A stretch of 64,000 bases of DNA from Hyphomicrobiaceae bacterium (GCA_022844275.1 JALHMB010000005.1:517612-581611), one strand, 5' to 3'. Positions 37,458-46,571 are shown, counted from the first letter of the stretch. Made by a program: numbers and translations. Notes: generated by a model not told the origin, from the sequence alone.

Positions 37458-37805
37458 GAGTGACGCTTGCACGGCTGGAGAGCCGAAACTATTGCGGCCG
37501 GTCGGCAGGAGTGGGGCCAAACAGAGTCGAGCAGCGGAATGGGCCGACCAGCCGGATGGGGTTCTCAAAAGACCGACAGCGGCCGACGGCGATGTCGTCT
37601 TTATTTCCGCAGGCTGGAAGATAGTGCCCAATCGCTTATCAATTTTTCTCGGCCGCTGCGGTCCTATTATTTCGTTGCAGACATCGGGGTCGTCGCATTT
37701 CAGGGTTCCCCCGACAGGGACAAATCGATGCCGGGGGATAGGCTGCGGATCGACCTTGCATGTCTTGAGCCGATCTCGATGATCAGAGTTTTTTGGGGGA
37801 TAGAC
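37458..37805. other. Upstream region of the SIR2 gene
   Basis: 348 bases before the SIR2 start. The SIR2 frame is open through this stretch from 37467, but the sequence is not protein-like and lacks the SIR2 entry. A GGGGGAT ribosome site lies just before 37806. No clear promoter was identified. Confidence 0.4.
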
Positions 37806-40800
37806 ATGCAACTCATCGAGAAGGGGCCGGACATACCGGAGCGCCTGCTTCAGGCGCATGAGGAAGGCCACGTCGTGTTCTTTTGCGGTGCAGGCATTTC
37901 CTATCCCGCCGGTCTGCCGGGATTCCATACGCTGGTGACCCGCATTCGTGACGAGCTGGGGCTGGTGTTCTCAGGTCCTGTCGCCGCGGCCTTCAAACAC
38001 GGTCAGTACGACGCGACCATTGGATTGATCGAGCGCGACTTGAACAATGGCCGGGAGGTGATCCGCCGCAAGGTGGCGGAAATTCTGACGCCGAATCTCG
38101 ACTTGCCGAACGCAACCGCCACGCACGAGGCGCTGCTGACTTTGTCGCGAACAGGAGACCAAAGGCAACGTCTCATAACAACCAACTTCGATCGGATGTT
38201 CGAGACAGTGAGACATGCGGAAGAACTGGCGTTTCCCACGTTTGAAGCACCGTTGCTGCCAGTGCCGAAAAAAAGATGGGACGGCGTGGTCTATTTGCAC
38301 GGTTTACTCCCGGAGCGGCCGACGGCGGGAGACCTGAACAAGCTGGTGCTGTCGAGTGGGGATTTCGGGCTTGCCTACCTCACCGAGCGGTGGGCGTCCC
38401 GCTTCGTGGGCGAGCTGTTCCGATCGCACGTTGTCTGCTTCGTCGGATACAGCATCAACGATCCGGTGCTGCGCTACATGATGGACGCGCTGGCCGCCGA
38501 TCGTCTGCTGGGTGAGGCGCCGCCGGAGGTATTTGCGTTCGGCAGTTACATCAAGAGCGAGAATGGGCGAGCCGCGGCAGATGCCGAATGGCGGGCAAAG
38601 AGTGTGACGCCAATCCTCTACCGCGAATACAAGCGGCACCACTATCTGCATGAAACGCTCAGAAGGTGGGGCAAGCTCTACCGCGACGGCGTGCTGGGCA
38701 CAGAGAGCATCGTCAGCAGGTACGCCGCGATCAAACCGGTAAGCAGTACCGAGGAGGATGATTTTGTCGGCCGGATGCTCTGGGCGCTGAGCCACCGGAG
38801 CGGGTTGCCCGCAAAACGATTTGCGGAGTTCGAGCCGCTGCCATCGCTCGATTGGCTCGAGCCGATGATGAAGGAACGGTACGGGCATACGGACCTGGAT
38901 CGCTTCGGCGTCAGGGCAGAGGAGAAGGAAGACAAGGAACTGGCCTTCACTCTCTTGTCGCGGCCATCTCCCTACAGACTCGCCGCGCGCATGAGGCCGG
39001 TGGGGCATTCCGGGCAGGCAGAAGGCCGACTGGACCCCTCGATGGAGTGGCTTGGACACTGGCTGGCGCGGCATGCGGACAACCCGGCTTTGCTGCATTG
39101 GGTCGTCGGGCATGGCCCGCGGCTGCACAGCGCGTTCGTCTGGCGTATCGAGCGGGCGCTCGAGAGAGGCGGCATTCGGCCGGAGATGGTGCGACTGTGG
39201 AGGCTGGTGCTATCCGGCCGTCTTCATGACGGCACGCGGTTTCATGATTTGTTCGGCTGGGCTGAGCGACTCGGCAAAGAGGGCTATTCCGCCGGACTGC
39301 GGATGGAGCTGGTCAGGCTCCTGGCTCCGCGCGTTCAGCTGCGGCGACCATTGCGTCTTGGCGCCCAAGCGCCGGACGGAGAAGCAAGGGCAGACGCACG
39401 GGTCCGCGACCTTGTGAGTTGGGAGATCATGCTCGGCAATGATTTCAGCCGTGATGCGCTCGAGCGTCTCGCGGAACGGGAAGCCTGGCGGACGACGCTG
39501 CGAGAGATGCTGCCCCATTTGACTGGCCTGCTGCGTGACGTGCTGGACCTGATGCGAGAGCTGGACGGCGCCACTGATCTCAGTGACCTGAGTTACGTTG
39601 CGCAGCCGTCGATCACACCGCATGAGCAGAACCGAGGGTTTCGGGACTGGACGTATCTGATCGATCTGGCGCGCGATGCTTGGAGCGCGACTGCGGAGGT
39701 CTCACCTGCGCTGGCACGGGGGGAGCTGCAGCGCTGGTTGAGCCTGCCCTATCCGCTTTTCAGGCGACTGGCCTTCTTCGCAGCGACGCACCGGAACATC
39801 CTCGCGCCATCAGAAGCGCTCGAAATACTGCTCGAAGCGCCGCTGTGGCTGTGGTCAACTGAGACGCAGCGGGAAGCGATCCGGCTACTCGTGTCCATTG
39901 CACCGGATCTATCCGAGGCAGAGGCGACGAGGCTCCAGGATGTGATCCTTGAGGGGCCCGACCGCCAGATGTTCCGGGATGACGCGGCGCCCGAGCAAGT
40001 CGAGCGGGCGGTCGATCGGGAGATCTGGCTAAGGCTTCTGCGACTTCGCGACGCCGGCGCATCGTTGACGTTGGCCGCGCAGGCCCGACTAGCGCAGAAC
40101 GAGGCGCGCTATCCGCTGTGGCGCCTGGCGGAAGGCGATCGGAACGACTTCCCCTTCTGGATGGGGGATGGGGCGGATTGGGGAACGTTCACACAAACGC
40201 CTGTAGATCTGCGCGAACTCATCGACTGGCTGCGCGCCAATCCGGAAACACGGGACTTCGACAAGGACGACTGGCAGGAGCGCTGCCAGAAAAGCTTTCC
40301 TCGCGCCGCGACGGCGCTGCTGGTACTCGCGCGCGAGGGTCATTGGCCACTAGGTCGCTGGCGCACGGCGCTTCAGGTCTGGTCTGAAGCCCCTTTGCTC
40401 ACTTTGTCTTGGCGATGGTTTGCGAGACTTCTTGCGGAGGCGCCGGACGCGTTCGTGGTGGGCGGTAGCGACCAAATTGCATGGTGGCTTGAGATGCAGG
40501 CCAAGTCGTTCGCGGGCCGCGAAGCGGCGTTCCTGCAGCTTGTCGACAGGCTGCTGTGGCTTCACCGCGAAGATGAATCGGAAATGCGCGACGACATCGT
40601 TGGCCAGGCCATCAATCATCCGATCGGTCATGCGGTGCAGGCGCTCTTTAGCTGGTGGTATCGCGGCAAGCTTAGGGACGGTCAGGGGTTGGCACCCGAG
40701 ATCGCAGGTCGAATAGGCCAGATCGGCGATACGGCGGTGCGCAGTTTCCGCCTTGGTCGAGTCCTGCTGGGTGCCAACGTCATCGCCCTGTACCGGGTTG

Positions 40801-41537
40801 ATCCGGATTGGACACGGCGGCACGTGCTGCCGCTGTTCGATTGGAATCGGTCTGCCGAGGAACCACCTGCCATTTGGAAGGGGTTTCTGTGGTCTCCGCG
40901 GCTGCACGCGCCGCTAATTGCGGAGATCAAGGCGCAGTTTCTGGCGACGGCGCAGCACGCAACCGCGCTTGCCGTGCACGGGGAGCAATATGCGAGCTTG
41001 CTGACCTACGTCGGCCTGGAAGCTGCGGAGATGATGACGCGAATAGAAATGCGGGCAGCTTTGGTCTCCCTTGGGGAGGAAGGTTTGGCCCGGGTGGCGC
41101 GTACTCTGGCCGAAGCAACGGAAGGAGCGGGGGAGCAACGGTCTGACTACTGGTCCAACCGCGTGTGGCCGTTCATCGAGAGGAATTGGCCCCGAGATGC
41201 GGCATTGCGAACACGGGAGATTTCCGAGCAGTTCGCAAGAATCTGTGTTGCAAGCGGCGCGGCATTTCCCGAGGCGTTTGAGCGATTGCGCGATTGGTTG
41301 CAGCCTTCAGCAGGGCAAGACATGCTGCCCTATCGGCTCTCGGAGTCGGGCCTTTGCGCTACTCATCCCGAAACGGCGCTGGCGCTGCTGAGCACTGTCA
41401 TCAGCGACGATGCGCAGTGGGCTCCTCATAAGCTACGGGACTGTCTCGATCAGATTCGGCAGGCCGATGGCGCGCTACCGGTTGATCCGCGGTATCAGCG
41501 GCTGGATCAACTGCTGAGGCGTCACGGAAGGGACTGA
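37806..41537 (+). CDS. Large SIR2-domain protein, probable NAD-depleting anti-phage effector
   Basis: A 1,243-residue protein starting MQLIEKGPDIPERL at 37806 (TGGGGGATAG upstream). Residues 1-280 are a SIR2-like NADase: GAGIS (28-32), TTNFD with the conserved Asn (about 127), YLHG with the catalytic-type His (about 165), and GYSINDP (214-220). The remaining 950 residues are rich in Trp, Leu, Arg and Glu with no recognised domain, probably alpha-helical repeats that sense an invader. Defence-associated sirtuins (DSR, Thoeris ThsA and others) share this layout and kill or stall infected cells by NAD+ loss. It is a stand-alone gene on the island, 7 bases from the converging hipA stop. Confidence 0.85.
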   Translation: MQLIEKGPDIPERLLQAHEEGHVVFFCGAGISYPAGLPGFHTLVTRIRDELGLVFSGPVAAAFKHGQYDATIGLIERDLNNGREVIRRKVAEILTPNLDLPNATATHEALLTLSRTGDQRQRLITTNFDRMFETVRHAEELAFPTFEAPLLPVPKKRWDGVVYLHGLLPERPTAGDLNKLVLSSGDFGLAYLTERWASRFVGELFRSHVVCFVGYSINDPVLRYMMDALAADRLLGEAPPEVFAFGSYIKSENGRAAADAEWRAKSVTPILYREYKRHHYLHETLRRWGKLYRDGVLGTESIVSRYAAIKPVSSTEEDDFVGRMLWALSHRSGLPAKRFAEFEPLPSLDWLEPMMKERYGHTDLDRFGVRAEEKEDKELAFTLLSRPSPYRLAARMRPVGHSGQAEGRLDPSMEWLGHWLARHADNPALLHWVVGHGPRLHSAFVWRIERALERGGIRPEMVRLWRLVLSGRLHDGTRFHDLFGWAERLGKEGYSAGLRMELVRLLAPRVQLRRPLRLGAQAPDGEARADARVRDLVSWEIMLGNDFSRDALERLAEREAWRTTLREMLPHLTGLLRDVLDLMRELDGATDLSDLSYVAQPSITPHEQNRGFRDWTYLIDLARDAWSATAEVSPALARGELQRWLSLPYPLFRRLAFFAATHRNILAPSEALEILLEAPLWLWSTETQREAIRLLVSIAPDLSEAEATRLQDVILEGPDRQMFRDDAAPEQVERAVDREIWLRLLRLRDAGASLTLAAQARLAQNEARYPLWRLAEGDRNDFPFWMGDGADWGTFTQTPVDLRELIDWLRANPETRDFDKDDWQERCQKSFPRAATALLVLAREGHWPLGRWRTALQVWSEAPLLTLSWRWFARLLAEAPDAFVVGGSDQIAWWLEMQAKSFAGREAAFLQLVDRLLWLHREDESEMRDDIVGQAINHPIGHAVQALFSWWYRGKLRDGQGLAPEIAGRIGQIGDTAVRSFRLGRVLLGANVIALYRVDPDWTRRHVLPLFDWNRSAEEPPAIWKGFLWSPRLHAPLIAEIKAQFLATAQHATALAVHGEQYASLLTYVGLEAAEMMTRIEMRAALVSLGEEGLARVARTLAEATEGAGEQRSDYWSNRVWPFIERNWPRDAALRTREISEQFARICVASGAAFPEAFERLRDWLQPSAGQDMLPYRLSESGLCATHPETALALLSTVISDDAQWAPHKLRDCLDQIRQADGALPVDPRYQRLDQLLRRHGRD

Positions 41538-41544
41538 CGCATCG

Positions 41545-42888
41545 TCAAAGGCCGGGCAATCGTTGATCCGCTGCATTCATCTCCTGGCTGCCGTAGGTAC
41601 CGGCGAGCTTCCTGGCTCGCTCGGTGAGAAGATTTACAAGCCGTTCGAGATCCGGCGAAAGCATTCCCTCTCCCTGAAACACGCGCGAAAGTGACAGGGC
41701 GGCGTCCGGCAGGCGAGCGATGATGTCTCGAAGATGGGCGAGCGTGCGGTCAGGGCTGAAGCCGGCGGCTCGGGCCTGCGCTTCCCAGTGACGGGGCTCA
41801 ATTTCGTCAAACCGATAGCGCCGGTCGACGGACATGGCGAGCTTGGCGTCTTTGCGGTTGCTTATATAGGGCAGAATGCTGATGATATCGTACAGAGGGG
41901 CCAGACGAAAACGCCCCCGCGCCGCCAGCAGCAAGCCGTAGTTCTTGCCGTGCGCGTCCGATCCGCCGATGACAAAATTGTAAGCTTGCGCGCGCATGAA
42001 TCGATCGCGATCATCGGACGGGCGGGTCGATCCTGAAAGTAGCGTCATGATGTCTTTGATGCCGGGACCGCCTTCGTTTTGATATTTGCGCTGCGGCATG
42101 ACTTGCAGGGCTTGACAGCAATCTTCCTGATGGACGCGACGAACCTCGCCGCCCGTGGCATCGATGGCGAGGCGTCGCCTCCCGTCCATGCGCACGCGGT
42201 CATAGCGCTCTATAACGACAACCGGCAGATCATCGAAACGCTCGATCCAGATCGGCGGCGCGGGAAGGTCTAGCTCCGGAGCCAGTCGCAGACAGAACGC
42301 TTCGTTTTCGACCTGGCCGGCAAGATTGGGAATCGGGGGTTTCAAGATGTGGGTCGATGGCGTCCGGCCACGCGGTTCGTACCAGCGTCCTTTGACGAGG
42401 TAGAGCGCTTTTTTGGGCTGGGCTCCCGCGAGACTGAACTGCCCTCCTGTCGGGGTGAACTGGGTCAGACCGGGTTGCCGCATGAGATCACGAAAACGCT
42501 CTGCGAGGGTCTTGGTACTGAGGCGGGTGACACCTTCGCGCTGCCGGAGCGAATCCAGGCGTTCGGGTGGGACCATCTGTACGGCTCCCTGCAGATCCTC
42601 TCCGACGAAGGTGAGCAGCGCGAAGGGGTTACGAGGGCTGGCGCCGAAGCGTGTACCCCAGGCTGACAGCGTCGCCTCACTGTCGGGCAAGAGGCCCCAC
42701 ATATAGGCCCGGATGGCGCCATCTCCGTGATGTGGATTCGTCAACGGCATGGATAAAGAAAGAGGAATGGCTGACGGATTTGCGAGCCAGGCATCATGAT
42801 AGTCGAAGGCAAGGCGACCGCTCGCACCCTGTGTGACGCGGCCGACCAGCTGGTCATTGACGAGGACGACGAGTTCCTTGGTCGTCAT
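41545..42888 (-). CDS. hipA: HipA-type serine/threonine kinase toxin
   Basis: A 447-residue HipA kinase. The N-terminal subdomain starts LVVLVNDQLVGRVTQ with MPLTNPHHGD near residue 50. The P-loop region is FSLAGAQPKKAL, the ATP-binding Lys is in THILKPP, and VIERYDR, the HQEDCCQALQ helix and the catalytic GGSDAHGKNYGL and metal-binding LAPLYDIIS follow. All kinase residues look intact. The E. coli homologue phosphorylates GltX and causes persistence; the target here is unknown. The ATG overlaps the hipB stop by 4 bases, making a classic hipBA pair read leftward. Confidence 0.93.
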   Translation of the reverse strand: MTTKELVVLVNDQLVGRVTQGASGRLAFDYHDAWLANPSAIPLSLSMPLTNPHHGDGAIRAYMWGLLPDSEATLSAWGTRFGASPRNPFALLTFVGEDLQGAVQMVPPERLDSLRQREGVTRLSTKTLAERFRDLMRQPGLTQFTPTGGQFSLAGAQPKKALYLVKGRWYEPRGRTPSTHILKPPIPNLAGQVENEAFCLRLAPELDLPAPPIWIERFDDLPVVVIERYDRVRMDGRRRLAIDATGGEVRRVHQEDCCQALQVMPQRKYQNEGGPGIKDIMTLLSGSTRPSDDRDRFMRAQAYNFVIGGSDAHGKNYGLLLAARGRFRLAPLYDIISILPYISNRKDAKLAMSVDRRYRFDEIEPRHWEAQARAAGFSPDRTLAHLRDIIARLPDAALSLSRVFQGEGMLSPDLERLVNLLTERARKLAGTYGSQEMNAADQRLPGL

Positions 42889-43238
42889 CGCTTCCTCCGC
42901 CGCGTGAGGTTCATGTCGGCGATAGCGTCGATGTCGATCTCATCGGTGGGCTGGGAAGGCGGACGCGGCTCATCGTCCGGTGCCGTCTGTCCGAAAAGGT
43001 CGATTCCGAGTTCATTGAGCGCGCGCAGGACGAGACCTAGCTTGGCGTTCGAGTTACCCTGTTCGATCTCATTGACCCATTTGCGTGATACCGTCAGGCG
43101 GTCGGCAAGTGCCTGCTGAGAGAGGCCAAGGGCTTCCCGCCGCGCTTTGATAAGACCGGCAATATCGTCGGCACGGCGCAGGTAGGTGGGGTGACCGGGT
43201 CTGTAACCTGTAGGTGTCATGCGCGCATTGTAACTCAT
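42885..43238 (-). CDS. hipB: HipB-type antitoxin, XRE-family HTH
   Basis: Antitoxin and autorepressor of hipA. At 117 residues, it has an XRE helix-turn-helix from about 24-80 (IAGLIKARREALGLSQQALADRLTVSRKWVNEIEQG split), with LGLVLRALNELGIDLFG typical of HipB, and a Pro/Asp-rich tail. The start is uncertain: ATG at 43238 lies inside an operator palindrome, whereas ATG at 43220 (MTPTGYRPGH) lies just downstream of it. Neither has a good ribosome site, so leaderless translation from 43220 is possible. Confidence 0.9.
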   Translation of the reverse strand: MSYNARMTPTGYRPGHPTYLRRADDIAGLIKARREALGLSQQALADRLTVSRKWVNEIEQGNSNAKLGLVLRALNELGIDLFGQTAPDDEPRPPSQPTDEIDIDAIADMNLTRRRKR

Positions 43239-43273
43239 AGGTTACAAATTGCAAGAGTAACTTGCGCGTTACA
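43229..43273 (-). promoter_or_regulatory. Twin palindromic operators of hipBA
   Basis: TGTAAC-N6-GTTACA occurs at 43229-43246, and AGTAAC-N6-GTTACA at 43256-43273. The centres are 27 bases apart, and a further half site TGTAACC lies at 43202. Symmetric sites at the start of hipB fit autorepression by a HipB dimer pair, as known for E. coli hipBA, although the sequence differs from the E. coli operator. Confidence 0.78.
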
Positions 43274-43324
43274 TAGGCATCGTGGTGGCAAGGCTCCCAA
43301 CTTTCAACACCGGACGTCTATCGG

Positions 43325-43691
43325 TGGGCAGGCAAGTATCGCACTGTCCGCCTCTCAAAAGCCGGCAGCATGTTCTGCTACCCCGAGCACATTGATCGGC
43401 AGATGATACGCCAATTCGGCAAGCTGAAGGACGAGGTTTCTGCGCGGACTGGAGCCGGATCAGTTTGCATCCGGGGCTGCCCGTTTTCTTTCAGATCTCA
43501 ATGCAATTCATCCCTTTCGGGAGGGCAACGGGCGGACGCAGAGCACGCTTCTCGCCCTTGTCGCCGATCAGGCGGGACATCCGCTGGATCTCGACCGGCT
43601 CAATCCGGGCTCGATGCTTGCGGCGATGATCACGAATTTCAGCACGGACGAAAAGGCACTAACAGTGATGATCGGCCGACTCATCGCATAA
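43325..43691 (+). pseudogene. Fic-domain protein remnant, 5'-truncated and frameshifted
   Basis: From 43325 the frame reads WAGKYRTVRLSKAGSMFCYP, a typical Fic-domain entry, up to about 43447. A one-frame shift then leads to FLRGLEPDQFASGAARFL and the complete Fic motif HPFREGNGRTQ (from about 43507), ending GRLIA and TAA at 43691. No start codon or N-terminal antitoxin helix precedes it. Fic proteins AMPylate targets; this copy is broken, although its catalytic motif is intact. It lies directly upstream of, and divergent from, hipB. Confidence 0.8.
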
Positions 43692-43748
43692 TCTCCTGCC
43701 GACCTCTTCATTGCAGAGCAGGTCATCGGCCCTAGTTCAACTTTCTTG

Positions 43749-44027
43749 TCACTCCAGTTGTTGACCAGACCTATCCCGCTCGAAAACGCGCGCCGCCACC
43801 CATTCTTCAATCTCCGACAAGAGCCATGCAACGCGGTTTGGTCCGACTTGGATCCGGCGCGGGAACAATCCGCGCTTCTCAAGCCGCAAGATATGCTGAG
43901 GCGTATACGGCACGATGGCGAGCAGCTCCGACCTCGTGATGAGCCGAAGCGATTGCGCGTATGGCGACGAAGATCTCGGCGGCGAGACAGTGCGGCCCAT
44001 ATTTCGATCAGTTGTCGTTGTCATCAT
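43749..44027 (-). CDS. AlpA-family phage regulatory / excisionase-like protein
   Basis: A 92-residue protein. A MerR-type winged helix lies at residues about 28-80: LRLITRSELLAIVPYTPQHILRLEKRGLFPRRI (in pieces), followed by NRVAWLLSEIEEWVAARV, the classic AlpA/excisionase ending. In mobile elements such proteins act as recombination directionality factors or activators of the integrase. The start codon overlaps the stop of the MFS gene (TAATG), so it is the last gene of the leftward operon that begins in the conjugation module. Confidence 0.85.
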   Translation of the reverse strand: MMTTTTDRNMGRTVSPPRSSSPYAQSLRLITRSELLAIVPYTPQHILRLEKRGLFPRRIQVGPNRVAWLLSEIEEWVAARVFERDRSGQQLE

Positions 44028-45592
44028 TACTCCTTTCGCAGCGATGGTATAAAAATAGCGGTCTTCGGCGCGGGCTGTGACTGTGCCGCGATTACGCTGT
44101 CATTGCCGCTTGAAGTTGCGTGTGACTGAGGCAGATCTGGTAACGCCGATGTCGTAGAGAGCAGCGTAGCAAGCGCCAATCCGATTGCGGCCATGATTAC
44201 CACCGAAACCAGCGCTGCCGAGCGCCATCCCGATACTTGGCGCTGTGCGATCATCTGTCGGGAGCGCCAGTCCTGGCGCGCCTGAAGATAGGGAACGGCG
44301 TCCGCGCACGGCACGCCGAGTGTCACTGCGAGCCCATGAACGGGATGGGCAGAAAGGTCTTTAACAGGGGCTGCCCTTCGCCTCGGTCGCACGAACCATA
44401 GGAATGCAGCCACCTGAAGCGCGAGGTTAATGCCGAGTGCGGTCTGATAAGCCAAGGGCGGATGGCGGCCGGACTCGACCGGCCAGAGATCCACGATGAA
44501 GCCGATGCCGACCTGCACTGCGAACGCGCTGCCGATATGGAGGAGGTTGAGCGCTCCGTTGGCGCGTCCGGACGCGGATTTCGGGAAGAGCTCGGCGACG
44601 ATCGCGTAGCTCAAGACGGTGCCGGCGCCGATCCCTGCGACCGCGATCCACGGTAGCCAGGTCGGAACGGGCAAGCGCAGGGCGATTGAAAGTTGCGCCA
44701 ACAGAGCAAGCCCGGTGGCAAACGCAAATGTCGTCGACAGAGAGATGCCGCGCCTGCGGAGCCGATCGCCTGCGGTTCCGAGAGCAAGCGCGGACGCACT
44801 GAGGGCGATTGCCATGACCAGCAGGTGCATGACGACTTCGGGGCGTGGCAGCCCCTCGACTTCGGCGAGCCACGGGCCGGCCCATAGGCCTTGCAGCGCC
44901 CATGCCGAGCCGATCGTCATCGCCGAAAGCGGCGCAAGACGCCTGAACCTCGCATCCTGATAGATGGTGCGAATGGTCGTGCCCGCATTGATCGCCTCGT
45001 CTGGAACTCGCGAACGAGGTTCCGGCACAAAGCGCAGGATCAGCAGTGCAGCGATGGCCGCTAGAATGGCTAGGAGGAGGAAGAGGTCGCGCCATCCGAT
45101 CGTCCCGATCAGTATCTCGGCCGGCGCGGTTGCCGTGACGGCGCCAAGTGCGCCCAAGGTGATGAGCCAGCCGTTGGCCATAGCGATGCGTTCGGCCGGC
45201 CACCATAGAACAATAGCTTTCAGGCCTCCCATCAGTGCGCCGGCTACACCTATGCCGATCAAGGCTCTCCCGACGATCAGCCAGATGAGACTCGGCGCGC
45301 AGGCGAAGATGGTGGAGCCGATCGCCGCGACGGAGAGGAGCACAGCTTGTACCCGCCGCGGCCCGAAGCGATCGAGCCAAGCGCCGAGTGGAACCTGCAA
45401 GAGGCCGAATGTCAGGAAGAGAACCGCCGTGAGGACGCCGAGATCGGCGGCTGAGAGGCCGAACTCGGAGATCAGCGTGCCCGAGATCAGTGCATTGATG
45501 GAGCGAAAAACATAGCTGAGATAGTAGCCGGCCGCGAACGGCAGCAACACGGTGGCGACGAGACGCCAGGTACGATCGGCATTGATAGTCAT
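44027..45592 (-). CDS. Major facilitator superfamily transporter
   Basis: About 521 residues from ATG 45592 (MTINADRTWRLVATVLLP); an ATG at 45709 would add 39 non-membrane residues and is less likely. Twelve TM helices are predicted. The inter-TM2-3 motif is GAWLDRFGPRRVQAVLL, with GRALIGIGVAGALMGGLKA in TM4-5. An unusual C-terminal extension after TM12 carries about 85 residues with one more hydrophobic segment (SAALVSVVIMAAIGLALATLL). The substrate is unknown. It sits as cargo downstream of the thioesterase. Confidence 0.85.
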   Translation of the reverse strand: MTINADRTWRLVATVLLPFAAGYYLSYVFRSINALISGTLISEFGLSAADLGVLTAVLFLTFGLLQVPLGAWLDRFGPRRVQAVLLSVAAIGSTIFACAPSLIWLIVGRALIGIGVAGALMGGLKAIVLWWPAERIAMANGWLITLGALGAVTATAPAEILIGTIGWRDLFLLLAILAAIAALLILRFVPEPRSRVPDEAINAGTTIRTIYQDARFRRLAPLSAMTIGSAWALQGLWAGPWLAEVEGLPRPEVVMHLLVMAIALSASALALGTAGDRLRRRGISLSTTFAFATGLALLAQLSIALRLPVPTWLPWIAVAGIGAGTVLSYAIVAELFPKSASGRANGALNLLHIGSAFAVQVGIGFIVDLWPVESGRHPPLAYQTALGINLALQVAAFLWFVRPRRRAAPVKDLSAHPVHGLAVTLGVPCADAVPYLQARQDWRSRQMIAQRQVSGWRSAALVSVVIMAAIGLALATLLSTTSALPDLPQSHATSSGNDSVIAAQSQPAPKTAIFIPSLRKE

Positions 45593-45715
45593 TGCTTCTG
45601 CGGGTGCCGGATTGCTCAGGATCCGTGGCAACGCGCCGTCCACATCAGGAGCAAGCCCATAGGAGGGATGAAAGTATACGCTGTGCGCCGGAGACACCGC
45701 GATTGCCATGCCGGA

Positions 45716-46246
45716 CTACTCTTCTTGTCCTGGCGAGTGCGAATGCACAGCTCCATTCACGTTCGGCAGAGCGCAGAATCCACTGAGCGCAAGAGCCGTC
45801 TCCGGGGGCAGAGGCGCCGCCCGCCGCGTCACCCGATCCATGAGCACGACCGTCGATCTGGCATTGGCGGAACAACGCCCATCAACGAATAGCGCCTGGG
45901 TCATCAGCAGCGAGGATCGGCCGACATGGTCACATCGCGAGCCGATCACGACTTGGCCCGGCCAGTACATCTCACCGAGAAAATCGATCTCGAGCCGTAC
46001 GATCACGAACTGCGCGTTGACCGGTATTGGGATCCGCCTCGGATCGTGCAGGAGCTCCATGCGCGCGCTCTGGCAGCAAACGGCAAACACGGCATTGGAG
46101 ATGTGACCATTGCAGTCGGTGTCGGCGAAGCGCAGCTTCTCCGACGTGTGGAGTGGATAGTCCTCGAGGCGAGGACGCTGGTGGATGCGCGATCCGTCTG
46201 GCGATGACCGGTGAAGGTCGCGCTTGAGTGCATCGGAGGAAGACAT
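45716..46246 (-). CDS. Acyl-CoA thioesterase, 4HBT hotdog family
   Basis: A 176-residue hotdog-fold protein. The signature LRFADTDCNGHISNAVF (about residues 38-54) contains the Asp of the YbgC/4-hydroxybenzoyl-CoA thioesterase active site. It continues with FVIVRLEIDFLGEMYWPGQ and GRSSLLMTQALFVDG. It hydrolyses an acyl-CoA or acyl thioester of unknown nature. It is 4 bases from the DUF736 stop and upstream of the MFS gene, so it probably works with that transporter as a cargo pair. Confidence 0.87.
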   Translation of the reverse strand: MSSSDALKRDLHRSSPDGSRIHQRPRLEDYPLHTSEKLRFADTDCNGHISNAVFAVCCQSARMELLHDPRRIPIPVNAQFVIVRLEIDFLGEMYWPGQVVIGSRCDHVGRSSLLMTQALFVDGRCSANARSTVVLMDRVTRRAAPLPPETALALSGFCALPNVNGAVHSHSPGQEE

Positions 46247-46250
46247 TGGC

Positions 46251-46571
46251 TCAGGCCCCCTCCGGTTTATCGCGGCGCCAGATCAGCCGGGCCGTGCCGT
46301 CCTCAGCTGCTTCTGTGAGGATGGCCCATATGGGCTGCGGCCAACCTGGATCGTCGAGTCGCACACGCAGGTAGCTCTGGTCCGTGCCCTGCTTGATCCG
46401 GCGCCACACCGCGCCGATCTCGGTTGCGCTCAGCATGACGCGGAAGTCTGGTGCGCCTTCCGTCTCCTTGCGGTCATTGGCGACAATCTTCACCCGCGCG
46501 TTCATGGTGATCGTGCGGATGGTGCCGGCGTAGCCGTCGTTGACGGCCGAGAAAATTCCGATGACGGCCAT
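46251..46571 (-). CDS. DUF736 family protein
   Basis: A 106-residue protein starting MAVIGIFSAVNDGYAGTIRT at 46571, with AAGGAG about 11 bases before. DUF736 proteins are found almost only in alphaproteobacterial conjugative elements and plasmids, next to trbI, as here. The function is unknown. The ending WPQPIWAILTEAAEDGTARLIWRR (split) is typical. It begins 20 bases downstream of trbI. Confidence 0.9.
   Translation of the reverse strand: MAVIGIFSAVNDGYAGTIRTITMNARVKIVANDRKETEGAPDFRVMLSATEIGAVWRRIKQGTDQSYLRVRLDDPGWPQPIWAILTEAAEDGTARLIWRRDKPEGA

Noticed and set aside
37467..37805. Upstream extension of the SIR2 gene by 113 codons
   Set aside because: The extension is not protein-like, and the SIR2 fold plus a ribosome site point to ATG 37806.
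36777..37928. 383-codon minus-strand frame as one complete gene
   Set aside because: Only the middle part from 37457 looks like protein. The upstream part is antisense to the SIR2 leader and the downstream part crosses IS-like repeats.
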